Shown one piece after another: positions 25,144-32,132 of a DNA stretch of 33,646 bases. The DNA is from Aneurinibacillus aneurinilyticus ATCC 12856 (GTDB taxonomy: Bacteria; Bacillota; Bacilli; Aneurinibacillales; Aneurinibacillaceae), in the NCBI RefSeq assembly GCF_000466385.1, contig NZ_KE952649.1, forward strand, positions 1 through 33,646. The letters are read 5' to 3'. A program made the position numbers and the translations under genes. The notes beneath the pieces are model-generated. The model saw only the letters and a program-made list of their open reading frames with translations. It was not told where the DNA came from and did no database searches. The number at the start of each line of letters is the position of its first letter. Position 1 is the stretch's first letter.

Positions 25144-26550
25144 TCATTTTGATAATTTTTTCTCATAACGAATCTTTTGTAAACGTCGATATAGCGTAGC
25201 GATGCTAATGCCAAGAGACGCTGCTGCTTTTTTCTTTCCTTCCGTGCTTCTGCCAAACCGCTGCAATGCCTTCAGGATTAATTCGGTTTCCTTTTCATCA
25301 ATAGTCAAGATTTCCCGCGGATTATCATGTACAGTTTCCACAGGTGGCTCTTTCGTTAATTTAGGCATGATTTTTTCGTCTATTTCCCTTAAGGAAGCAG
25401 GCAAACTTGTTACTGTAACCAACTCGCCAATTTCTAAATTCATAATGTATTCTACTACATTCTCTACCTCCCGGATGTTTCCTGGCCAATGATAATCATA
25501 CAGACGTTTTAATGCTTGAGAAGAAAGACGTTTCTGTTCTTTTCCCAGCCGTTTACTGCATCTTTTCATAAAATAATGAATTAAGTCATACAGGTCTTCC
25601 TTCCTGTTTCTCAGCGGCGGCACGTATAAAGGTATGACATTCAAACGAAAATATAAATCTTCACGAAACCTGCCATCAACAATCATCGCTTCCAAATTTT
25701 TATGCGTAGCAGCAATCACACGAACATCAATCGGAATCGTGTCCGTACCTCCGATCCGTTCGATTCTTCTTTCCTGCAGAACACGCAATAGCTTTGCTTG
25801 AAGAAAAAGCGGCATGTCTCCAATTTCATCAAGAAATAATGTTCCTCCACGCGCCAGCTCGAAACGGCCTTCCTTCCCCCCTTTTTTGGCTCCCGTAAAA
25901 GATCCCTCTTCATATCCAAACAGCTCGCTTTCAAGCAGCGCCTCGGGAATAGCTGCACAGTTCAATGCTACGAATGGGCCGTCTTTTCGCATACTGGTGG
26001 CATGAATTGCTTGGGCGAATACTTCTTTCCCTGTGCCGCTCTCTCCTCGGATTAATATCGTGGAATCCGTCGGTGCGATATGTGCCGATTGTTTTTTTAG
26101 GGAAACAATGATATCACTGTTACCACGAATATCGCTAAATGTATAGCGAACGGGATGCTTGCGACGTTCTTCTTTGTGTTCTGCATACGGTGCCGCAGTA
26201 AATTGCAGCACAGCTCCTGCCACCTTCCTATACACAAAAAGCGGACGAATGCGGCATTCGTACATATGAAGAAAATTCGCAGCATCTTTAATGCGAACTG
26301 GTATTTTGTGGGCAGGTTTTCCTTGCTTAATTAAGGCCTCAATTTCTCCTCCTTCTACTATCTCTCGAATATGTTTGTTCGTTAATGCGATTTGAGAGCG
26401 CTTCCATACATTTTCTGCTACTGCATTTGCATGCAGAATGTTACCCAACGCATCTGTTACTACAACAGGCACTGGAACCATGGATAGTAGTACTTGTACC
26501 TCTTGTAGCAATCTTTTCTTTTCTGCATCTAATTTTTCTGGCGGTTGCAC
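25144..26550 (-). CDS. Sigma-54-dependent PAS-AAA+-HTH activator of the hydantoinase operon
   Basis: Cytoplasmic enhancer-binding protein of 468 residues. A PAS domain (about 18-120, [19 protein letters not shown] onward) probably senses an effector. The AAA+ core has Walker A GESGTGKE (169-176), the sigma-54 contact loop GSFTGA (216-221; canonical GAFTGA with an accepted substitution) and Walker B LFLDE (238-242). The Fis-type helix-turn-helix ([21 protein letters not shown]) is at the C-terminus. GTG 26550 has GGAGGG six bases upstream. It lies codirectionally 209 bases before DUF917-B, whose promoter is a consensus sigma-54 site, so this is almost certainly its activator. The ligand is unknown, probably the operon substrate. 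Confidence 0.92.
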   Translation of the reverse strand: MQPPEKLDAEKKRLLQEVQVLLSMVPVPVVVTDALGNILHANAVAENVWKRSQIALTNKHIREIVEGGEIEALIKQGKPAHKIPVRIKDAANFLHMYECRIRPLFVYRKVAGAVLQFTAAPYAEHKEERRKHPVRYTFSDIRGNSDIIVSLKKQSAHIAPTDSTILIRGESGTGKEVFAQAIHATSMRKDGPFVALNCAAIPEALLESELFGYEEGSFTGAKKGGKEGRFELARGGTLFLDEIGDMPLFLQAKLLRVLQERRIERIGGTDTIPIDVRVIAATHKNLEAMIVDGRFREDLYFRLNVIPLYVPPLRNRKEDLYDLIHYFMKRCSKRLGKEQKRLSSQALKRLYDYHWPGNIREVENVVEYIMNLEIGELVTVTSLPASLREIDEKIMPKLTKEPPVETVHDNPREILTIDEKETELILKALQRFGRSTEGKKKAAASLGISIATLYRRLQKIRYEKKLSK

Positions 26551-26601
26551 CCTTTTCCCTCCTTTTCCGCTCTCTTCGCTAACCCATCTAACGTTTTATA
26601 C

Positions 26602-26610
26602 AGTATAGCA
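26602..26610 (-). promoter_or_regulatory. Extended -10 promoter of the activator gene
   Basis: Leftward TGC-TATACT, an extended -10 element about 50 bases upstream of the GTG start; no good -35 is seen. Confidence 0.35.
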
Positions 26611-26723
26611 CATGAAATATTCAGAAAATGGAGGAAGATTCAGCCTTCGAAACAAAACCATATCCTTATATAAAAGGAACTTTCATACAGCGGGGAGACT
26701 GCTGCCTACTAAGACAGGATAAA

Positions 26724-26761
26724 GGGAAAAAGCATCTGCCCTATAACCAGGAAACAGATGC
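26724..26761 (-). terminator. Terminator after the permease remnant
   Basis: GCATCTG (26732-26738) pairs with CAGATGC (26755-26761); leftward transcription then meets five U and CCC. It sits just past the end of the permease fragment and probably once terminated the full gene. Confidence 0.65.
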
Positions 26762-26770
26762 CTTCTCTTT

Positions 26771-27040
26771 TTATTGCTTAATATAATCGATTCGTGGTCG
26801 CCCTTTGTATATACGTGCGCTACATATACATCCGGCAAACCACGCATACGTCGAACTGACTAAGTGTTTGCTCCACTGATAAATTGAACCGGCAATCGGA
26901 AAATGAGACGCTACTTCCGCCATCGTTAGCGCTACCAAAAATTGTCCAATAAATACAACAGGCCAGCTCCAAATAAAAGCAGGACCACGGCTTGCCAAAT
27001 GTGCAGCATCGTTGTCGATATGCTGATTGCGCTTGCTCAT
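26771..27040 (-). pseudogene. Remnant of an amino-acid/GABA-type (APC) permease
   Basis: About 90 codons that clearly match the N-terminal part of an APC-superfamily permease: GPAFIWSWPVVFIGQFLVALTMAEVASHFPIAGSIYQWSKHL and AWFAGCI correspond to helices 2-3 of proteins normally about 500 residues long. Between DNDAAHLAS and RGPAF roughly 40-50 residues, including helix 1, are missing. After AGCI the sequence turns into an unrelated basic tail (ARIYKGRPRIDYIKQ) and stops. At least two deletions are therefore implied. The ATG at 27040 follows AAGGGAA. It lies downstream of the aldehyde dehydrogenase, so the intact ancestor may have supplied that pathway with substrate. Confidence 0.75.
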
Positions 27041-27080
27041 ATAGAATGTTCCCTTACATGAAGAAACCTGATGTTTTTTA

Positions 27081-27123
27081 AAAAAGGAGGCTAACAAAGC
27101 CTGCTTCGTAGCGCCTCCTTTTT
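27081..27123 (-). terminator. Terminator after aldehyde dehydrogenase
   Basis: AAAAAGGAGGC (27081-27091) pairs with GCCTCCTTTTT (27113-27123), with an additional GCTA/TAGC pairing inside. Strong and symmetric; it lies just after the dehydrogenase stop. Confidence 0.8.
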
Positions 27124-27137
27124 ATTCATCTACTTCT

Positions 27138-28628
27138 TTAGTTCTCAAACCAACCAACAGGCTCTACCTGTAGATTAATATTAATTTGCTTTACTTCCAT
27201 AAACTCATCCAAACCAAACGTACCAAGGTTACGTCCGATTCCGCTCTGCTTGTATCCGCCCCACGGCGCTTCATTGTATGTTGGATGGTAACTATTAATC
27301 CAGGTAATGCCTGCGCGAAGCTTTTTAATCACTCGCAGAGCCTTTGCCCCGTCCTGTGTAAAGACGCCGCCAGCCAGTCCATATACTGTACCATTCGCCA
27401 GTTCAATTGCTTCCGCTTCATCCTTGAACTTCTGCACAACAAGAACCGGCCCGAAAATTTCCTCCTGAACAATACGCATATTTGGTGTAGTATCAACAAA
27501 AATCGTCGGTTCAACAAAGTATCCTTTATCAAGGCCATTGGCTGTAATGCGATTTCCTCCAACTACAAGCCGGGCCCCTTCTTGCTTGCCGATCTCGATA
27601 TAGCCCAGAACTTTTTCCATGTGCGCCTCACTCACTAAAGGCCCCATTTCCGTATTCGGGTCATCGCCGAATCCCACACGGATATTCTTCGTCCGCTCTA
27701 CCAGGCGTTCAATAAATTTATCATAGATGCTCTCCTCTAAAAGCAGACGGGAACCCGCTGAGCACACTTGTCCCTGATTGCAGAAGATTCCGAACAGGGC
27801 ATAATCTACAGCCGTTTCAAAATCGGCATCCGCAAACACGATATTCGGAGATTTACCGCCGAGTTCAAGAGAAATTTTCTTAATGTTTCCTGCTGCCGCT
27901 CTCATAATACTTCTGCCTGTTACTGTACCTCCTGTAAAGGCGATCATATCAACCAGCGGACTTTCTGCCAGTTCATTTCCAGCCGTTTTTCCAGGTCCCA
28001 TCACCATATTGATAACCCCTTTAGGGATACCGACCTCTTCAATAATTTCAAATAGTTTGATGGCGGTTACCGGCGTAACCTCAGACGGTTTGAATACAAT
28101 CGTATTTCCTGCTGCAAGGGCCGGTGCAATTTTCCATACACCCATCAATAGAGGAAAGTTCCAAGGAACAATCAGGCCACACACTCCAACCGGCTCTCTA
28201 ACGACCATCGCCTGCATCGGATCGGCTACATGATAGGTTTGTCCATCCGGTTTCGTGATTAGACCTGCATAATAGCGAAAGCATGCAGCAGCATCAGCCA
28301 CATCAAATCCAGCCTCACGAAGCGGCTTTCCATTATCCAAGGTTTCAAGGCGAGCAATTTCTTCGGCTTTCTCTTCCAATTTGTCAGCAATAGCAAACAA
28401 ATAGCTGGCCCGCTGCACAGCAGGCATCCCGGACCACTCTCCCTCGTCGAATGTTCGGCGGGCTACTTCAATCGCGCGACGAGCATCTTCAACATCCCCA
28501 TCTGCCGCTTTAGCAATGACTTCCCCATTTGCCGGGTTTACAATTTCCCTTACCTTTCCGCTTTGTGCATTTACCCATTCACCATTGATATACATTTTTA
28601 AATCCAGCACATTAGTTAAAACAGCCAT
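27138..28628 (-). CDS. NAD(P)-dependent aldehyde dehydrogenase
   Basis: Soluble aldehyde dehydrogenase of 496 residues with a complete active site: Asn157 in PWNFPL, Glu255 in LELGGKSPN and nucleophile Cys289 in GQVCSAGSR, plus the cofactor loop FTGGTVTG. The sequence resembles betaine-aldehyde / gamma-aminobutyraldehyde-type enzymes (DhaS/BetB/PuuC group), but substrate cannot be assigned by eye. ATG 28628 has GGGAGG seven bases upstream; the in-frame extension to 28664 has none. It follows the nitrilase-family gene by 88 bases with no terminator, so both are probably expressed from the sigma-54 promoter at 29534-29550. An amide-to-acid and aldehyde-to-acid sequence for an amine or amino-acid derivative is a reasonable inference. 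Confidence 0.9.
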   Translation of the reverse strand: MAVLTNVLDLKMYINGEWVNAQSGKVREIVNPANGEVIAKAADGDVEDARRAIEVARRTFDEGEWSGMPAVQRASYLFAIADKLEEKAEEIARLETLDNGKPLREAGFDVADAAACFRYYAGLITKPDGQTYHVADPMQAMVVREPVGVCGLIVPWNFPLLMGVWKIAPALAAGNTIVFKPSEVTPVTAIKLFEIIEEVGIPKGVINMVMGPGKTAGNELAESPLVDMIAFTGGTVTGRSIMRAAAGNIKKISLELGGKSPNIVFADADFETAVDYALFGIFCNQGQVCSAGSRLLLEESIYDKFIERLVERTKNIRVGFGDDPNTEMGPLVSEAHMEKVLGYIEIGKQEGARLVVGGNRITANGLDKGYFVEPTIFVDTTPNMRIVQEEIFGPVLVVQKFKDEAEAIELANGTVYGLAGGVFTQDGAKALRVIKKLRAGITWINSYHPTYNEAPWGGYKQSGIGRNLGTFGLDEFMEVKQININLQVEPVGWFEN

Positions 28629-28716
28629 TTGTCTTCCTCCCTCTTTTTTATAAAATTTAACCACACCTGCTAATTGTTCGGGGACAAACCGGTTGGTACT
28701 GCTGCCCCCCTGAAAT

Positions 28717-29496
28717 TCAGCTATACAATTGTTTATATAAATGCGGTTGATTATCTAGAATATAATTCAGCTTAGGATCTGTTCCTTTCATTAACAGAAC
28801 CGGAATGGTGTGCAATTCTTCCTGGTCTGACAACAGGAGATGCGTTTCGCCTTGAGCATCCACGAAGACGCTTTCACCCATAAAATGATGTCTTCCTTCT
28901 ACACCAATTCGATTACACAATGCCAACGGTATTTCATTCTCCATCGCCCGGCATTGGGTATACAAACGTTGGTGTTCTGTATAGGGAGCCATATTCGAAG
29001 TAGGGATAAGAATTAAATCTGCTCCCTTTTTGCTAAGAATACGTGCAACTTCCGGAAACTCTAAATCAAAGCAAGACATCATCCCGATAACACCAAACTT
29101 TGTGTTAAACACAGGAATTTCATGTCCCGGCGTAAAATACACTTGCTCTTCATCATACAGATGTGTTTTGCGGTATACAGCCTCAATCTCACCATTATCA
29201 CTAATAAAGGCAGCAGAGATAAAATACTGTTGCTGATATATTTCTGGAAAAGAAAGGAGCGTATTAATACTCCATTTTTTACACAAATTCTTCAAATACG
29301 TTATACTTTGCCCGTCTCTCGCTTCGGCGGCTTCTTTTAACCAAGGGCCTATGGAATAGCCTGTTAAAGAAAGCTCCGGAAATAATACGAGATCCGAATT
29401 TTTTTGTTTTGCTTCGCATAAAAAATGCTCGATTTTTTCAAGATTGAACTTTTTATCATGCAGTTTTGTTTCAATTTGTGCGATCGATAACTGCAC
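28717..29496 (-). CDS. Nitrilase-superfamily carbon-nitrogen hydrolase (intact triad)
   Basis: Amidohydrolase of 259 residues with the full Glu-Lys-Cys triad: Glu41 in LFPELSLTGY, Lys110 in YRKTHLYDEE and Cys142 in MMSCFDLEFPEVAR. Likely substrates are linear amides, N-carbamoyl amines or omega-amides; true nitrile hydrolysis is rare in this size class. I start at GTG 29496, nine bases after AGGAGG, because the longer frame to 29538 would begin inside the sigma-54 promoter. First gene of a leftward unit with the aldehyde dehydrogenase, and divergent from a sigma-54 activator. It is a paralogue of the gene at 31209-32012, sharing FDxEFPEVARIL-type and KGAxxI segments. Confidence 0.88.
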   Translation of the reverse strand: MQLSIAQIETKLHDKKFNLEKIEHFLCEAKQKNSDLVLFPELSLTGYSIGPWLKEAAEARDGQSITYLKNLCKKWSINTLLSFPEIYQQQYFISAAFISDNGEIEAVYRKTHLYDEEQVYFTPGHEIPVFNTKFGVIGMMSCFDLEFPEVARILSKKGADLILIPTSNMAPYTEHQRLYTQCRAMENEIPLALCNRIGVEGRHHFMGESVFVDAQGETHLLLSDQEELHTIPVLLMKGTDPKLNYILDNQPHLYKQLYS

Positions 29497-29533
29497 TACC
29501 GTATCCCTCCTTTCTTTCTTACACATGATTACA

Positions 29534-29550
29534 CGCAATTATGATGCCAA
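29534..29550 (-). promoter_or_regulatory. Sigma-54 (SigL) promoter of the nitrilase-aldehyde dehydrogenase unit
   Basis: Leftward TTGGCAT-CATAA-TTGCG matches the -24/-12 consensus at all but two positions and keeps GG-N10-GC. Transcription would begin near 29522, about 26 bases before the GTG start. Activator-type dyads lie 80-330 bases upstream. Confidence 0.82.
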
Positions 29551-29601
29551 TTACAAAATAGCGAAAATATACAGAATATATTGCGGATAAGAAATGAAAG
29601 A

Positions 29602-29617
29602 GATGCTTTTTTACATC
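29602..29617. promoter_or_regulatory. Activator dyad site 1 (GATG-N8-CATC)
   Basis: GATGC-TTTTTT-ACATC: perfect GATG/CATC arms around eight bases. It is centred about 87 bases upstream of the predicted leftward start site. Same pattern as the sites at 29673-29706 and 29836-29851. Confidence 0.6.
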
Positions 29618-29672
29618 GGTTGTTGCTTGTGTTTATGTAATTTCTCAAGATATGCAAGGGAAAATAGGAAGC

Positions 29673-29706
29673 AATGCAAAAAAACATCTAGATGTTTTTT
29701 TGCATC
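29673..29706. promoter_or_regulatory. Double activator dyad inside a perfect 32-bp palindrome
   Basis: Positions 29674-29705 form an uninterrupted palindrome whose halves each contain one copy of the GATG-N8-CATC motif (left AATG-C-A7-CATC, right GATG-T7-G-CATC). The centres are 18 bases apart, close to two helical turns. Such a paired site is typical of sigma-54 enhancers bound by hexamer-forming activators. It could also fold as a hairpin in RNA, but no gene ends here. Confidence 0.65.
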
Positions 29707-29787
29707 TTGTTTTTCATACATTATAAAGAGGCAAAAAAGCTTATTTAACAACGGTTCTTATGCATTTGACAAGAAAAAATATGATAA

Positions 29788-29816
29788 TTCAAAAATGAGG
29801 GAATTATTGTTATAAT
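29788..29816 (+). promoter_or_regulatory. Predicted sigma-A promoter of the divergent activator
   Basis: -35 TTCAAA (29788-29793), 17-bp spacer, -10 TATAAT (29811-29816). Start expected near 29823, so dyad site 4 (29836-29851) lies just downstream, a position suited to autorepression. Confidence 0.55.
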
Positions 29817-29835
29817 AAGAACCATAAGAAATACC

Positions 29836-29851
29836 AATGTTTTTTTGCATC
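29836..29851. promoter_or_regulatory. Activator dyad site 4 (AATG-T7-G-CATC)
   Basis: Same motif as the upstream sites with one arm mismatch (AATG for GATG). It lies between the predicted start site and the start codon of the activator gene. The 393 bases from 29497 to 29889 contain only these sites and the two divergent promoters, no gene. Confidence 0.5.
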
Positions 29852-29889
29852 ATAACTTACTTACATACAAATAGGGGTGTACCAACATT

Positions 29890-31194
29890 TTGGAAAATCA
29901 GCACCACATACATGAACATGTCAATTTACTGTTGTTTGTGTCATCAACGTATAAAATAAAAATGATCCTTGGTCACTACGAAAATGTTTTTGCCACTTCC
30001 ACTTCAGATACTCTGTCCCTAAATAAAGATGTAACGACCCTTGAATGGGACCGTATTTTTATGGAAAAGCCTAATTTCGACCTTGATGAGCAAATACTAT
30101 TTACTAAGAACGGGCAAAAAATTCTTTTTTCGATTACTAAAATAAGCACAAATGACTTTGAATTCATTATTTCGCTTACAAATATTACGAGGTGTATCAA
30201 AATACATATGCAACAATCAGAAGCATCACAAAATACAGGACTCAACAGCGTTGTATTTGTATCCGAAAAAATGCAGGAGCTAATGGATATAGCCAAAACA
30301 ATAGCCCATGTCAACTCTACCGTTCTGCTATTGGGTGAATCTGGAGTTGGTAAAAGCTTGCTGGCTCGGAAGATTCACGCTTTAAGTCCGCGCGCCTCCG
30401 AGGCGTTTGTTTCCTTAAATTGTGCTTCCTTACCTAAAGATTTGATTGAATCCGAACTATTTGGTTATGAGCAGGGAACTTTTACAGGAGGAAATAAAGC
30501 AGGAAAAATAGGCTTATTTGAAGCTGCAAACAACGGAACGATTTTTCTGGATGAGATTGCAGAACTGCCTTACGATATGCAATCCAAGCTCTTAGATGTG
30601 CTTCAGGAAGGAACCATCCGCAAAATAGGGGGAGTAAAAGCACAAAAAATCGATGTTCGCGTCATTGCCGCTACAAATAAAAATTTGCCTTCATTAGTGG
30701 AAAAAAACTTATTCCGTAAGGATTTATTTTATCGTTTAAATGTAGTTCCTCTGGAACTTCCAGCCTTAAAAAATAGAAAAGAAGATATTCCGTTATTAAT
30801 AGATTATTTTCTGGCGAATTTTAATAGGAAATATAATCAACATAAGATGATTAGCGAATATAGTAAAGCAAAGCTGATGGACTATGATTGGCCCGGAAAT
30901 ATAAGAGAGTTAGAAAATATAATCGAACGAATGGTTGTAACAAATACGGAAACGGTTGTTGAATCCTTACCAAGAGATAAAGCATTGTCCGTTTCTGGGG
31001 AGAATACAGTTGAAATCAAGGGAATTATTCCTCTTAAAGAAGCAAAAAAATTAGTGGAGAAAGACCTTGTTCTAAAAGCCTATAAAATATATGGAAGTAC
31101 ATACAAGGCAGCAAAAGTTTTGAAAGTAGATCAATCGACAATTGTCAGAAAGCTGCAACAATACAACGAGGTAGTTCAGCATGATGATGTGTAA
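29890..31194 (+). CDS. Sigma-54-dependent AAA+ activator with GTFTGG contact loop
   Basis: Enhancer-binding protein of 434 residues. The N-terminal about 110 residues look PAS-like but are divergent. The AAA+ core has Walker A GESGVGKS (149-156), Walker B IFLDE (218-222) and the sensor segments VIAATNKNL and FYRLNVVPLELP. The sigma-54 contact loop reads GTFTGG (196-201) instead of GAFTGA, with the final Ala replaced by Gly. The C-terminal helix-turn-helix (TYKAAKVLKVDQSTIVRKLQQ) is of the TyrR/Fis type. The TTG start at 29890 is 12 bases from AGGGG, and an ATT at 29887 is possible. It is divergent from the nitrilase unit and overlaps the operon with the nitrilase-like gene downstream. It probably binds the GATG-N8-CATC sites. 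Confidence 0.9.
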   Translation: MENQHHIHEHVNLLLFVSSTYKIKMILGHYENVFATSTSDTLSLNKDVTTLEWDRIFMEKPNFDLDEQILFTKNGQKILFSITKISTNDFEFIISLTNITRCIKIHMQQSEASQNTGLNSVVFVSEKMQELMDIAKTIAHVNSTVLLLGESGVGKSLLARKIHALSPRASEAFVSLNCASLPKDLIESELFGYEQGTFTGGNKAGKIGLFEAANNGTIFLDEIAELPYDMQSKLLDVLQEGTIRKIGGVKAQKIDVRVIAATNKNLPSLVEKNLFRKDLFYRLNVVPLELPALKNRKEDIPLLIDYFLANFNRKYNQHKMISEYSKAKLMDYDWPGNIRELENIIERMVVTNTETVVESLPRDKALSVSGENTVEIKGIIPLKEAKKLVEKDLVLKAYKIYGSTYKAAKVLKVDQSTIVRKLQQYNEVVQHDDV

Positions 31195-31208
31195 TGAGGA
31201 GAAAAAAT

Positions 31209-32012
31209 ATGCGTCAAATTAATGTGGCCCTAGCACAAGTACGATGTTCCTTATCGAATAAAGAAGAAAACGTAAAACGAATTATTGAATGCATTGAATC
31301 TGCTGGCAAAAAACAAGCGGATTATATATTATTCCCTGAACTGTATATGTCAGGGTCTTTTATGCATGAGACTATAGCCCAGCTAGCCGAACCGATAAAA
31401 GGAAAAAGCATGACCGAAATTTGTAAACATGCGCAAAAACATCAGGTTGGCGTCATTTTAGGATTCCCGGAAATAGAAAACACCAGATTATTTAATACCG
31501 CTGTCCTTATTAGTAAACACGGGGAAATTATAGGTACATACAGAAAAATTCATTTGTTTGAAATTGAAAAAGCGGTTTTTGAGCCAGGAACAGAATGCCC
31601 TGTATTTGAGCTTCCAGAAGGCAAAGTAGGGATAATGATCTCCTATGATGTCGAGTTTCCTGAGGTGGCACGCATTTTAGCTATCAAAGGCGCACAATTC
31701 ATTTTTGTTCTTGGAGCAAACAAGTTTCCAAGTCATCCTCACCAAGACGTTTATTTAAAAACAAGAGCATTGGAAAACCATGTTTTTGTTGCAATGGCAA
31801 ACAAGGTAGGACTGGAGAACAGCACATTATTTGTTGGAGAAAGCTCTTTAATCCATCCTTTAGGAAAAACCATTCACAAATGCAGCAATAACGAAGAACT
31901 GTCTATACTTTCAATTAATATGGAAGAAACCGATATCGCACGGGGCAATCTCGATTATTTAAAAAATCGCAGACCCACCCTGTATGCCAAAGAAGATCGT
32001 CATTATATCTAA
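31209..32012 (+). CDS. Nitrilase-superfamily paralogue with catalytic Cys replaced by Ser
   Basis: Protein of 267 residues with the alpha-beta-beta-alpha nitrilase fold signature. Glu44 (LFPELYMSG) and Lys113 (YRKIHLFEIE) are present, but the nucleophile position in the MxCxDxxFPE motif is Ser145 (IMISYDVEFPEVARIL), encoded TCC at 31641-31643. Cys-to-Ser changes are inactivating in characterised nitrilases, so this is probably a non-catalytic ligand-binding or partner protein. I start at ATG 31209, seven bases after AGGAG; an ATG at 31194 overlaps the activator stop but lies upstream of the ribosome binding site. It is in one operon with the sigma-54 activator, suggesting a sensory or accessory role. 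The frame is intact up to a strong terminator. Confidence 0.85.
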   Translation: MRQINVALAQVRCSLSNKEENVKRIIECIESAGKKQADYILFPELYMSGSFMHETIAQLAEPIKGKSMTEICKHAQKHQVGVILGFPEIENTRLFNTAVLISKHGEIIGTYRKIHLFEIEKAVFEPGTECPVFELPEGKVGIMISYDVEFPEVARILAIKGAQFIFVLGANKFPSHPHQDVYLKTRALENHVFVAMANKVGLENSTLFVGESSLIHPLGKTIHKCSNNEELSILSINMEETDIARGNLDYLKNRRPTLYAKEDRHYI

Positions 32013-32021
32013 ATTCCGGTT

Positions 32022-32059
32022 AAAAAAGGGAGGCAAATTACTGATTGCCTCCCTTTTTT
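32022..32059. terminator. Bidirectional terminator between convergent genes
   Basis: Perfect 15-base arms AAAAAAGGGAGGCAA/TTGCCTCCCTTTTTT with an eight-base loop. It ends the activator/nitrilase-like operon rightward and the dehydrogenase gene leftward. Confidence 0.92.
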
Positions 32060-32132
32060 CTATATGCCTTATCAACAGGAATGATACTTCATCCCGCCCT
32101 AACGGGCAATCACCACTGCATGAAGTTCCACT

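Noticed and set aside
29674-29705. 32-bp palindrome as a transcription terminator
   Set aside because: No gene ends nearby in either direction, and the same dyad recurs at two other positions in the interval, which favours a protein-binding site.
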